64,000 nucleotides of DNA. Origin: Termitomyces sp. T153 (Eukaryota; Basidiomycota; Agaricomycetes; Agaricales; Lyophyllaceae). A program made the position numbers and the translations under genes. Shown here piece after piece: positions 33,224 to 44,575 of this stretch. Location: the NCBI GenBank assembly GCA_018296165.2, contig JACKQL020000006.1:1116001-1180000 (forward strand). Direction: 5' to 3'. The stretch's first letter is position 1; each line of letters opens with the position of its first letter. Under the pieces are notes generated by a model. It was not told the origin of the DNA, made no database searches, and worked only from the letters and a program-made list of their open reading frames with translations.

Positions 33224-34527
33224 ATGCCAGCTCTGTCTTCTGTATCGAGCAGCTCAAGTGAAGACGGGTCTCCTTTATACGCCGAACGTCCTGAATGGAG
33301 TGATGTGACTCCCCTAGCTCAGTATGAAGACGCTAATCCCATCGCACCCATTTTCTATTCGGCGGAATGTGCGCTCGGTCTCTTCAGTTAATGACATTAG
33401 GAAACTGATCATTCGATGCAGATAAAGATGCGACCGATTATTTTCGCGGCATCGTGAAGACTGGGGAGAAGAGCCAGCGTGTTCTCGAGCTTACAGAGGC
33501 CATCATCCGATTGAATCCAGCACACTATTCGGCATGGTATCTGAACTCAAAGCTCCTCCTCTTTTTTAAGGCATTCTCATCCTTGTTCTCAGGCAGTATC
33601 GCTACGAGACCTTGCTAGCGCTTAACGCGCCGCTCGATGTGGAGCTGACGCTGATGGACGAGCTTGCAGTTGCGTTCCTCAAGACATATCAAGTATGGCA
33701 CCACCGGCGGCTTTTACTGATGCTCACGCGCAATCCTGGGCCCGAGCTTGAATTTATCGCAGAGTCTCTGAAGGCGGACGTCAAGAACTACCATACATGG
33801 TCGTATCGACAGTGGTTGCTTGCGTACTTCAATGACAAAGACCTTTGGGCGGGTGAGCTGGACTTTGTGGAGGCGATGATTGTCCACGATGTGAGGAATA
33901 ATTCGGCGTGGCATCATCGGTTCTTTGTGGTGTTCCAGTCTGGGATACGGGAGGGCGAGACAGATAGGGCGAGGATCATTAGAAGGGAATTGACGTGTGT
34001 TCTTTTTTTTTTGCTGTCTCTTTGCTTTCAGTTGCTGACTATGACTGACAACGTTAGGTTTGTGAAGGAGAACATCTCGTTCGCAGCTAACAACCCCTCG
34101 GCGTGGAATTACCTGCGCGGAATCCTCGACATCAACGATATACCCTACTCACGCGTTGAAGACTTCGTCCGCCTGTATGTTGATGCGTCGGACGATGCAA
34201 TACGAGATGTCGTTGATTTGGAGAACCCGCCGCCGTCGAAGGGTGCAGAACTCCCGTGCCCCGTTGCTATCGAATTCCTTGCTGATATCCACGAGAAGGA
34301 GGGCAGAGTTTTCCAAGCGACCGAGGTTCGTGCTCCCTCCAGCTCCCTTTTTCATATGCTGACGCTGTTTCATGTAGTTGTGGAGGTCGCTGGCTGATGA
34401 GCATGATACAATACGCAAGAAGTGTGTTAAATGTTTCTGGTTCACGTTTGATGTCGCGGCTTACTTTTCTCCTCAAAGGTATTGGGAGTTCAGAATTAGG
34501 GAAGGCCTCAAGTCGGTGAAGCAGTAA
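33224..34527 (+). CDS. ram2: Farnesyl/geranylgeranyltransferase alpha subunit (Ram2)
   Basis: This is the shared alpha subunit of protein farnesyltransferase and GGTase-I, which prenylates CaaX proteins such as Ras and Rho. Its helix-pair (PPTA) repeats are visible: LTEAIIRLNPAHYSAWQYRY, then VWHHRRLLL, then DVKNYHTWSYRQWLLAYF, then VRNNSAWHHRFFVVF and NNPSAWNYLRGIL, each with the N-x-x-x-W core. The C-terminus reads LWRSLADEHDTIRKKYWEFR and ends SVKQ. Introns lie at about 33366-33421, 33537-33592, 33995-34058, 34326-34378 and 34422-34480, all with GT-AG ends. The ATG at 33224 gives MPALSSVSSSSSEDG, followed by the family-like WSDVTPLAQYEDANPIAPI. Confidence 0.93.
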
Positions 34528-35129
34528 TCTAGGACACGCGTTCTTTCTAATCTCTGTATGTCAATGATGTGATGCCTCTTGTCGATTCTCAATACTGGTC
34601 GCTCTCTTCAATGAGTCGTTTCCCTGTTCATTGTAACAACTAACAAGACGTTGTTGAATATGTTACTGGTCAAGGTCAACAATGTTATCTATATATTCGG
34701 TAACTTGAAGGCTTTCGTAATCTGCACTAACTCGGTGCAGGACTTATGCTGTCTAGTATGAGTGTATAATTGGTGTCTACTGTTGTTCTCTTTGAGGCGT
34801 CGATGAAACCATGGAAGCATAGATCGTGATGTGGCAGATGTATCGTATCCATGGTTTTCGAGCAAATATCAGTAGTGAGTCGGAGGACAAAGATAATTTG
34901 CAATCTTTCATGTAAGAAGAATCTCCAGTCTCACGCTATCCAGTGTGCACAGTATACGTATATATATTCGGATCCATTCCTAAGCATGTACTTATAGAAG
35001 AGAAGACAAAAATGACCGATCGATGCAATGTTACTATATATGATAACTACCTATGCTATTACACAAAGGCAACAATGGCCGCATCAATAAGTATACGCCA
35101 TAATAGACTTAAGATAAACTACAAATGGG

Positions 35130-35190
35130 CGAGTGGGGTAGCATCAAAACCCCTGTGGGGAAAGCTTACCACTACTGCGTCCGAAGTACA
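35130..35190. repeat. Direct repeat copy 1 (partner at 38702-38765)
   Basis: GTGGGGTAGCATCAAAACC, then GGAAAGCTT and CCAC(T/C)ACTGC, is shared with 38704-38750. The copies lie 3.57 kb apart in the same orientation. Confidence 0.75.
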
Positions 35191-35194
35191 ATGT

Positions 35195-35350
35195 GTTTCC
35201 GAGGCGCAACCAACGTAATGAAACGTCCGTCGAAAAAAGGCTTGCGAAGAAGAGAAAACAGAGACAGACGATTGATGCGATGTTTCTGAGGCGCAACCAA
35301 GATAACGAAACTAATTAGTTCCCCGTCCATCGATAGAAGGCTTGCACTCA
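35195..35350. repeat. Two imperfect tandem units around GAGGCGCAACCAA
   Basis: GAGGCGCAACCAA, then a (TA)ATGAAAC or TAACGAAAC stretch, a CCGTC block and AGGCTTGC, occurs at about 35200-35250 and again at about 35288-35345. Confidence 0.6.
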
Positions 35351-35524
35351 CCTTACTTGTAATAATAATAAGAGAAAACAGAAACGGTCGCGCAGCGCAA
35401 TGAAACCGATTTCGAATCGAATGAAGGCTTGGAACTCACCTGAGTTGTCCAACTTGGACTGTTCGGCCATTCGGTCGGCCAAGAGAGCACGAAGCCCTCA
35501 AAGGGAGGAAAAAATTATGCCAAC

Positions 35525-35817
35525 ACCGACAACCTGCGAGCGGGTGCGGTCGAAGTCCAGCTTCGCCGACTCCGAGAGGGGAAAGATTACATACAAGTCC
35601 GCTAGGGACTTGTAAAACCGCGGTGGCAAAGGGTACACAAAGGCGTCAGGGCGCCAATGTGACTAGTCGGGCGGACACCGAATGGGTCCGCACCGACAAG
35701 GAGAAAACACCGACTGCCTGCGAGCGGGTGCGGTCGAAGGCAAGCTTCGCCGACTCCGAGAGGGGAATTATATACAAGTCCGCCTGAGACTTGTAAAACC
35801 GCGGTGGCGAAGAGTGC
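35525..35817. repeat. Two direct repeats of about 107 bp, 187 bp apart
   Basis: Copies at 35525-35632 and 35712-35817 share CTGCGAGCGGGTGCGGTCGA, then CTTCGCCGACTCCGAGAGGG, and ACTTGTAAAACCGCGGTGGC. Each contains an ACAAGTC...GACTTGT hairpin: 8 bp of stem in the first copy and 7 bp in the second. Confidence 0.8.
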
Positions 35818-36115
35818 GCAGAGAGAGGCGCCTAAGGTGAACGTGAGCAGTAAGTCGGGTTATCGGTACAGCCGAACCCCAAGCTCTCGCATCGGGTCCA
35901 CAACGGCGAAGGTTGCGGAGACCAATCCAACCCATGCCACAGTCGTCGCAGCGTCAGCCGCTCGAGTGGCATCATTCGCCGGTCAGGACTGGACACGGGA
36001 GGTCACGATAGGACGGAACTCTACGCACCTTCGAGCTGTGGACACCATTGTACCGCCCTATGATGGTGGCCGATCGAAGGTCCACCAGGCGGTTACAAGA
36101 GGGTGAACTCACAGC

Positions 36116-36449
36116 GATGGGACGTCCCGTAAAACCACAAGGCTGCCAGCACCATAATGTCAGCCGGCGCTACTGCGTCACGACTCAGAGGGGCTGTCAT
36201 CAGCCGTTCAGAGTCGCTCCGCGTCCTTGGACAAAACGATGAACTGTATGCAGCTGCAATTGCGCGAGACATTTGCAAGGCGTAGGGACGTCCCGAAAAG
36301 CCACAAGGCTGCCAGCACCATAATGTCAGCCGGCGCTACTGCGTCACGACTCCGAGGGGCCGTCGTCGGCCGTTCAGAGTCGCTCCGCGTCCTTGGACAA
36401 AATGATGAACTGTATGCAGCTGCAATTGCGCGAGACAATTGCAAGGCGG
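36116..36449. repeat. Repeat pair A-B (about 165 bp each)
   Basis: Unit A (36116-36283) and unit B (36284-36449) are tandem. They share GGGACGTCCC, CACCATAATGTCAGCCGGCG, CGTTCAGAGTCGCTCCGCGT and GCAGCTGCAATTGCGCGAGA in the same order. They differ at diagnostic sites: A has CTGTCATCAGCCG where B has CCGTCGTCGGCCG. Confidence 0.85.
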
Positions 36450-36679
36450 AGGGTTCGTCAAGACGTCGGCGTCCCACAGAGCTTCAACAGCGATCATCTC
36501 CTGACACTTGCCATCACCGCTCGTACGAATCAAAGGTCGCAGAGCTCCGGTAGACATCGAGGGAAGTGGCTGATCGGCAGAGCAAGGATTGCGTCCTGGA
36601 AGTGTTTCCGATTCCCTGACAATAGTTGACATATTAGTGACTGCGAAAGATCATTAGCGTAAAGACACGTACTTCAATT

Positions 36680-37000
36680 TTTATTTGTTTTTTTTTTCTG
36701 TGACAACAGCGGATCAGCGATGGAAACGAATCGTCGACATGAAGATACGTACCCTTGAATCTTTGTCTTCCTCGGCCAACCAATTGTTTTTTTTTCCTGA
36801 GATAAAGATCGATGAGCAACAGAAACAAGACCGTAGGCATGAAGTTACGAACCTTGAAGTTTTTTTTTATTTATCTTGATAATTTTTTTTGTCTGTGATA
36901 GTTGATGAGCGACAGAAACAAGACTATGTGCATGAACTTACGAACCTTGAAGTTTATCTTGATAATTGTTTTTGTCTATGACAATGGATATGAGCGATCA
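36680..37000. repeat. Poly-T-led tandem units, about 4 degenerate copies
   Basis: Each unit has a T tract, then CTGTGA or CTATGA, then a GATGAGC or GATCAGCGA motif, a purine-rich AGAAACAAGA or GGAAACGAAT block, and GAAGTTACGAACCTTGAA or a variant. Spacing is roughly 75-105 bp. Confidence 0.6.
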
Positions 37001-37036
37001 GAACAAAGGCGTCGGTGTGAAGTGACGTACCCATAG

Positions 37037-37350
37037 CGATGGGACGTCCCATAAAGCCACAGGGCTGCCAGCATCGTAATGTCAGCCGGCGCTACTGCGT
37101 CACGACTCAGAGGGGCTGTCATCAGCCGTTCAGAGTCGCTCCGCGTCCTTGGACAAAACGATGAACTGTATGCAGCTGCAATTGCGCGAGACATTTGCAA
37201 GGCATAGGGACGTCCAGCAAGTTCGCAGGGCTATCAGCACCATAATGTCAGCCGGCGCTACTGCATCATCACGAGTCAGAGGGGCCGTCGTCGGCCGTTC
37301 AGAGTCGCTCCGCGGCCTTGAACAAAATGATGAACTGTGCGCAGCTGCGA
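37037..37350. repeat. Repeat pair C-D, duplicate of A-B
   Basis: Unit C (37037-37204) carries the A-type variants and unit D (37205-37350) the B-type variants, so the A-B pair was copied as a block about 920 bp to the right. D is shorter and more diverged. Confidence 0.82.
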
Positions 37351-38701
37351 TTGTTTTTTTCTGTGACAACAGCGGATCAGCGACCGGAACGAATCGTCGT
37401 CGGTGTGAAGTACGCACCTTGCTTTATTTGTGTTCAACTATGTGATCACTGAACGGGCGATGAGCGAGATAAGCGACCGACGAAACCATTGGCACGAGGG
37501 TAAGATACCTTATGCATGTTGGTTGGTTACTGATAACGACAATGAGGGATTGAAAAGGTGAAGAGAAGTCGAAGAACTCACTTTGATTGGTCTGGGTATC
37601 AAGCAAGTCAAGAAGGAGAAACGTAAATGAAACGTGCCACATGAATTCTACGATGTGTCATGGATCAGCGATAGGTATAGGGAACGTGTAAGAAGACACA
37701 CCTCTCAATGATCATTCGCCGATGCTGTCAACGTCATCGATGATAAGACCGGCGACAGCGAGATCGTACCCTGAAAAGGGACGAGGACGTTCCTGATAGA
37801 AAGGTAATGATCAGCAACGATGAAACGATGTACCATCGTGAGGAGAAAGCGATATGTGGCGAGAGCACGGCCATAGACATCGTGCAGTATCCTGAACGCA
37901 TAGTGTGGCGCAGAAACCAAGGAGCGTTGCGACAATGCGCACATGGCCACGCAGTATGCCATGAACGAGGACAGAACGTCGACGTACCAGTCTTTCTGTT
38001 GGACGATGTTCATGTGAGTCAAAGTGACGTTCAGCAAGGAATGTCACTCACGACTCGAACGCCCGAGTAAGAGAGTCGACGGAGGTTTAGTACTCTCGTC
38101 AAGTAGTGGTTGAGAGGTACGACTTCTTGACGGTGAAGTCAGTGAAGTCGACCATGGTGGTAGAGGAGAGAGAAGTGCTGGGGCGAAAGAAAGAAAATGC
38201 GAGGTCTTTTAAAGGCCTTCGGTGGCCCATCCACGGGTCCATTTGTGCCACCCATCAAGATGATCACATGAACGGCTATGAACGGCTATCTTGATCGCAC
38301 CCACTCGAGTGCTGACTCACAAGGTCAATTGTTCTTGATTGGTAGCTGCGTGCGTTTCGACACGACACAAGAAGTGGAATGTTCAAAGACGCTACCTTGG
38401 GTGTTGAAGTTGTAGGGCCTTTTCGCAGTCGTTTTCGGTGCTCAGGCCTCTCAGCTCTATCGGCCAGCGCGGCCAGTGTGGCGAGATAGCTAGAGCGTTT
38501 GTTACGAGTCCTAGCCCTCGTACGAGTCACGCGGTCCGGCCCTTGTGTATCTGTGGGCGTCGTCGATTGTTGTTCTCTTTAATCAATGATGGCGAAGCAA
38601 GGGGTTGGATCATAAACGTGTTTCTGAAATATGATAGAAATACCTGAGTAGATATTAATATTAAAAGGTGTAAATGAAGAAGACAAACTAGAAAAGGTGC
38701 A

Positions 38702-38765
38702 AGTGGGGTAGCATCAAAACCTCGGTGAGGAAAGCTTGCCACCACTGCAGGTCGAAATTGTGTGT
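38702..38765. repeat. Direct repeat copy 2 (partner at 35130-35190)
   Basis: Same-orientation copy of the repeat at 35130. Together they enclose most of the other repeats in this region, as terminal repeats of a composite or LTR-like element would. Confidence 0.75.
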
Positions 38766-40196
38766 GTACATACGTGCGATGAGATGCGAAAGGAGATCAC
38801 CGGATAACGAAGAAAAGAAAAAGAAAAGATAAGAAAAAATGTATCAATGGGGACTCGTTGCTTCGATTCCATAAGATCCGGGGGTAAGTCCCTGGAGATG
38901 TGGGTGCGCAAAAGAAAAAGGGAACGTGTCAATAACGAGGCGTTTGCTATGGCTCGTAGAAACTTACCCTGAAAATGAAATGTCCACATCCCCAAAAGTC
39001 CACAGAAAACTGACACATTGACAAATGACTCGCCAAAGGAGGAACAAATGGAACGAACTTACGGGGTTGTCCCCGGCCTTCTCCGGACGTAAGGTATCGA
39101 TGAGAGTCAACCACTCACAAAGGATGGATCTTCACACGCACGGGAAAAGAATGAGACAGAAACGACTGCAGGGCTCAGTGATATCTTGACTAGAGTCAGA
39201 GTTCCCCTGGGGGGGCGCTTTTCACACACTTCCTGATATCGATGGACGCACAGGGCCTGATCGTCTTGTGAAGGACTGTGGACTCACCTTGCCACAAGCA
39301 CCCGCCAACTCCTGCCCGCCGTGTACAGTGCCGACACTTGGACGGTCGGGTTCACCGAATAAAGCGCGTTAATTGTGAATCTGACAATAAAGGAGATTGA
39401 CGACTTATACCGACCTTTACGCCGACTCCGACGCAATTATGAGTGACTTACACGATACTCACAATCGGGGCGGCGCGACGCTCACCTCGTTCTTGCGTAA
39501 ACACCCTCCTTCGCACCACGAGAAAGGTACTTACACCGTGACGCAGCCGGAGGCTCATCCTGCTTTTACGCGACACCCCGCCTTTCCTTCCCGCCCTCGG
39601 GCCACCGCCGCCTCGCATCATATTCCGTGGTTGACCTGGAGGGAGAGAAGTGGTGGTTCGAGGGAAAGATGGGTGGGGACTGATTGACGGAGGACGGGGT
39701 TTTATAGAGAGGGGGGCGGCTGACATGGATGGGTTTTACGGGAGATTTGAGTTTGGACTGGCGGGCTGCATGTCCGCATTTGGAAGGGCGGCGTCATGTG
39801 TTTTGCTGAGAGGGATTTGAGGGAGAGCAGACAAGATTTTGATTGTACAGAGGCATATGTTTTTTCCTTTCTCAGCAGGAATAGGAGATCTGAGAGTCTA
39901 GACAGTGGAGCTACACGCGACGTGGCATATCTTGGTTTGCAAGTCTAACTTTCTTGACTTGGCTCCTATACATTTGCAAGGCTTGGCGACTGTGCACATA
40001 GAATCTCCTAATCGTAATGCCCACTGATAACGTTGTGAATTAAATAGGGAGACGATGTCAAGCTTGGAGCATCTTGGGAAGGACTGAGGAATCGATACGA
40101 AAGTCGGATTTTCCATAAACGGAATGTATGACGGGAAAGTTAAATGATCAACGGTGGTTATAAGCCTGGCAGATCGACTGATTGTCATCGCCCGGC

Positions 40197-43100
40197 ATGC
40201 ACTCTTTCTCTGAGCCATACACCCGCCACGGCGACGACATCTCTCTCGACGCCGTCCGCGCCGACATCCACGCCCTCCAGGCCAGCTACCACAATGCTTC
40301 CATTCCCCTCTCCGGCCGCGTCCTCCACGTCTGCCACTATCTCCCCGTCACCGCAACCCTCAACACACGCGCAGGCGTCCTCTCTCCCCCTCCCACGCCC
40401 CCAGCTGTCCCCGCAGATGCACCCTCCAAGCCAAACTCAATCTGGACCATCGCGCCGAGATATGGTCATGCCGCTATGATCTCCGGCATCCAATCTCTTG
40501 CTGCGACACATGAGCAGCTTATTATTGGCTGGACAGGTGATATCCTCTCACCGACCCCCAACGACCATATCTCCTCCGATGCTGTCGATTCCAACGACCG
40601 TGCTGCGCTTGACGAGGCTCTGCACGCTTACCAGCCAAAGGAAAGTGACCCCGATGACGATCGCAAGATAACCTACGTCCCCGTCTGGCTCGACGACAAG
40701 GTCGGCCATGGTCACTATGATGGCTATTGCAAGCAGAGTATGTCTTTCTTTTTTTGTTATCATCAAAAAACTAATCCACTCGAAGCATTGTGGCCGCTCT
40801 TCCACTATCTCCTATGGCAAGACGTCGCGACAGAATATGCTTCAGCCGACGCCCACTATCCCTACTACGAGTCTGCCAATGCCGCCTTTGCACGCAAAAT
40901 CGCAGAGATCTACCAACCTGGCGACCTTATCTGGGTCCATGACTATCATCTGCTCCTCGTCCCTCGGTACGTACATCAGACTGCTCTGCTCCTGCACTTG
41001 CAACTCATGGCCCTTGTACGATAGTCTTGTGCGTGAAGCCATTCCAGACGTCGTTCTGGGTCTTTTCGTACACACTCCGTTCCCGAGCAGCGAAATTTTC
41101 CGTTGCTTACCCCGCCGGAAAGAAATTCTAGATGGCATGCTCGGTGCGAACCTTATCTGTTTTCAGGTAAGTTTTCTCTCAAATTTCCGCTCTCTATTTC
41201 GCCACTTCCATCGCCCCCTGTTTCACCATTACTCGGTTCCCCAATGGACGATCTGATCAATCTGAAATAACAGACGTACTCCTACTCTCGCCACTTCACA
41301 TCCACCTGTGTGCGCGTCTGTGGCTATGAAACCAACTCTCGGGGCATCGATGTCGAAGGGCATGTCACAGCCGTTATGCACTGCCCCGTCGGTGTCGACG
41401 CTGAGCGTGTTGGACGGGACATCAAACGGCCCGGTATACAGCCGAAGCTTGAGGCACTCAGAACATTGTACGAGGGTAAGAAAATCATTGTGGGAAGGGA
41501 TAAGCTTGATGTCGTCAAGGGCGTCCTGCAAAAGGTATGTCAAGTTTATTTGACTTTCATGTTCTTCTATTCGCGTGGCTACTTTTTTTTACCTTTCTCT
41601 CGATATCTTGTCAGAATGCAAAAGCTAATCATACTTTATAGCTTCGTGCGTTTGAGAAGCTCCTGCGAGACTACCCAGAGTGGATCGGGAATGTTGTTAT
41701 GATTCAGGTTACATCTCCCGCGATGTCCGACTCGCCTAAGCTCGAGCGTGCCGTGTCTGAGCTTGTAGCGCGCATTAATGGCGAATACGGGTCCCTTGAT
41801 TTCATTCCCGTACATCACTAGTAAGGCCCTTTCTATCTCAATAAACATCTGACTCATTTTGATCGACCAGCCACCAATCGCTCAAGAAGGACGAGTTCTA
41901 CGCCCTGCTTTCTGTTGCTGATCTTGCTGTGATCACACCGCTGAGAGACGGGATGAATACGACGAGTATGGAGTTTGTAATTGCGCAGAATCACACGGAT
42001 GAGGATAAGATCAAAGAGGAGGAGGGGGGGAAAAAGAGGGAGGGAGGAAAGAATTCGCCGCTTGTGTTGAGTGAGTTTATGGGGATCAGTAAGAATATGG
42101 AGGAGGCGCTGTTGGTCAATCCCTGGAATCTCGGGGTGCGTTCTCCTATTGCCATTTACCGTGCTTAACGACTCCATTCTTACGCTCCATACAGGACGTA
42201 GCGGCTGCGATAAATCGCGGTCTTCTTATGTCTTCCGAAGAAAAGGCGAGGAGGCAGGCCAAGTTGTACAAGGTTGTCACGACGCATACGAGCCATACAT
42301 GGGGTGCGCTGTTGGTGAAGATGTTGCTTGGCCAGGTGGATGGGAAGGGCCAGGCGAGAATGACGCCGTATATTCCGAAGGAGATGTTGATTGGGGAGTA
42401 TGAGAAGGCCGGGAGGGGACAGGGGAAGAGGTTGTTTTTATTGGATTATGATGTGAGTGTCGGTTTGTATCTTTTTCGTATTTTTCTCTGCGTTTGGGTG
42501 AAGGGATTTTTTTGCTTGTGTTTCTGGATTCATTTCCCTCCCACATGCCTAATCGAGCGAGGGATATCTGTCGTTGTTTTCCTCCCACATGCTTTATCAG
42601 AGCAAGGGATATCTGTAGTTGTTTCCCTTCATATCTGTCCTTCTTTCTCCTTCTCGACTACTCTTTTCTCACGTTGGGGCCGACGAGGGCAAAGAAGCCC
42701 AGACACAGGGCTGAGAACTCGGAGATTCTACGGGATCTTCATTCATATTCTATTCTTATCTTCCTCCCATCTCCCATCTCTCATCTTTCAATCTTCAATT
42801 AAACCTTATCCTTCCTTTCCCGATATGGATCTGGATCCAGTCTTTCGAGCCCCTTCTTCCACATGTGGCTTGTGGCACTTTCTCTCTTCGGCGATTTGGT
42901 GGCGATATACTTACGATGTACTAACGTGGTTTCTATCCGTGATTTGCAGGGGACGTTAGCCCCGATCGTCAAGACGCCTTCCATGGCCGTGCCGTCGGCG
43001 AGTACACTTGAGGCGCTGGAACGGCTTTCGGCGGATCCGAAGAATATCGTGTATATCATTTCGGGCAGGGATGGCGCGTTCCTCGAGCAGCATCTGGGAC

Positions 43101-44074
43101 ATCTTAGGAACGTTGGGTTCAGGTGCGTCCTCATTCCTTTATGTCTTTTGTGTCTCGGCATTTTAGACTGTTGTGCTGATGTCGGGTTCGTTGGTGCAGC
43201 GCGGAGCATGGTGGGTTCGTTAGAGAGAGGGGAAGCGTTGAGTGGGTGAATTTCACGGAAAATTTGGATATGAGTTGGATGGCGGAGGTGGCGGAGATTT
43301 TTAGGTATTATACGGAGAGGACGGCGGGGAGCCATATTGAGGTCAAAAAGAGCTCGATAACGTGGCATTATAGAGGGAGTGATCCTGAGTGGGGGTGCGT
43401 TCTGTCTTTGTTTTTGCTTTTGAGTGTTCTTGCGTGCTGATGTTGATGATAGGTTGTTCCAGTGCAGACATTGCCAGGATTTGTTGGAGAATAATTTGGC
43501 GAATAAGAGACCCATCGAGGGTGCGTGTCTGTCTTTTTTGCTGTATGTGGGATGTGCTGATGGGGTTTGTGTAGTGCTCGTTGGAAAGAAGAATCTTGAA
43601 GTCAGGCCGCTTGCAGTTAACAAGGTGTGTTCTTATTTCTCCATACGAGATAATAGGCTTCTTAGTCATGTTTTCAATAGGGTGAAATTGTCAAGCGGAT
43701 ATTGTACAAGAATCCCGATGCCGAGTTCATCTTCTGCGCTGGAGACGACAAGGTAACACAAGCCTTTCTACATTCCTGTATTATACTAATGTAATGTTTA
43801 GACCGACGAAGACATGTTCCGCTCGCTCCTCCTCTTCCCGAACGGGACAACTGAGGTGACCATGCCAGCCCCAATGTCCGTCACCTTGGTCGAGGGCAAC
43901 GCCCCTCCTCCCGTCAAGCTCTCCATACGTCCTGAAGCCGTGTTCACCACCGCCGTCGGGCACAGTAGCAAACGGACTCTTGCCGGTTGGCACGTCACGG
44001 CCCCGCAGGAGGTCGTTGATCATCTCCTTGAACTTGTTGGTGGACCGCAGGAGGGGTTCAAGAGCAGCTTATAG
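40197..44074 (+). CDS. tps2: Trehalose-6-phosphate phosphatase (Tps2-type, GT20 + HAD)
   Basis: It dephosphorylates trehalose-6-phosphate, the second step of trehalose synthesis, in the cytosolic TPS complex. The ATG at 40197 gives MHSFSEPYTRHGDD. The N-terminal GT20-like domain shows LIWVHDYHLLLVPR, HTPFPSSEIFRCLPRR, GRDKLDVVKG and the LRDGMNTTSMEFV segment. The C-terminal HAD phosphatase domain shows FLLDYD/GTLAP (the DxDGT nucleophile motif), IISGRDG, and GDDKTDEDMF (the metal-binding motif). Introns are mostly 50-70 nt, but one at 42453-42949 is 497 nt and splits the catalytic motif exactly between DYD and GT. That intron contains a 46-bp tandem duplication. A Lys/Glu-rich insert (KIKEEEGGKKREGGK) interrupts the GT20 domain. 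Confidence 0.93.
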
Positions 44075-44575
44075 TTTCGATGCTCAACCTGCTTCGATTT
44101 GTGTTATCTGTTGATCCATGCATGCATTTCAGGATGCCTCTTTTAGACGGACATTGTTGTTAACTTCTTGTTGTATTGGGTGGGGTTCAAAGTTGTCTTC
44201 AAATGATAGTGTACTAAACTAAACATCTATTCTTCCATCCCTCCTTATCTCCGCTTATATGAAAATCAGATTTATCAAATGTACATGCATATGATACGAC
44301 ACATTACATCCTGTTACACACGTACATACATACTTTCTCTCTTTTCTTGGCAGTTCGGCTGGCTTTTGATGTTGGAAATACTAGAAAATTGCAATATAGA
44401 CTTTCTGAATGGAATAGATTTTTGGAACTTGGGATATCGATGATAGATGGCTCGAAGAGACGATTCGAGTTGGTGAGGAGAAGAAACTGTCACTGTGACA
44501 CGCGTCGCGTCCCGTTCGCACGTGATCCAGTCGCGTTGAAGAAGACTTATTCTAAACCTCTCTTAAGCAACGGTC
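44075..44575. other. Intergenic between tps2 and condensin gene
   Basis: This 0.5 kb contains the tps2 3' end and the cnd1 promoter. No gene or repeat is recognised. Confidence 0.6.

Larger units (their letters stand above)
34528..40196. other. 5.7-kb gene-free repeat mosaic
   Basis: No believable protein gene occurs here. The stretch contains several families of direct repeats, listed separately, poly-T tracts, and GC-variable composition. The last few hundred bases (about 39700-40196) are probably the promoter of tps2. It is most likely an accumulation of non-autonomous elements. Confidence 0.6.

Noticed and set aside
36093..36632. Several similar 60-110-codon frames on both strands at 36.1-37.4 kb
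   Set aside because: They are identical because the DNA repeats (units A-D) are similar; the frames break between copies and have no protein signature.
39448..39726. 92-codon Arg/Pro-rich minus-strand frame
   Set aside because: GC-rich low-complexity sequence without homologous features; could be an exon of something unseen, but not supportable.
34943..40196. CRISPR-like or integron-like reading of the repeat arrays
   Set aside because: Repeats are long, diverged and irregularly spaced in a eukaryotic genome; there are no short identical repeats with unique spacers and no associated genes.
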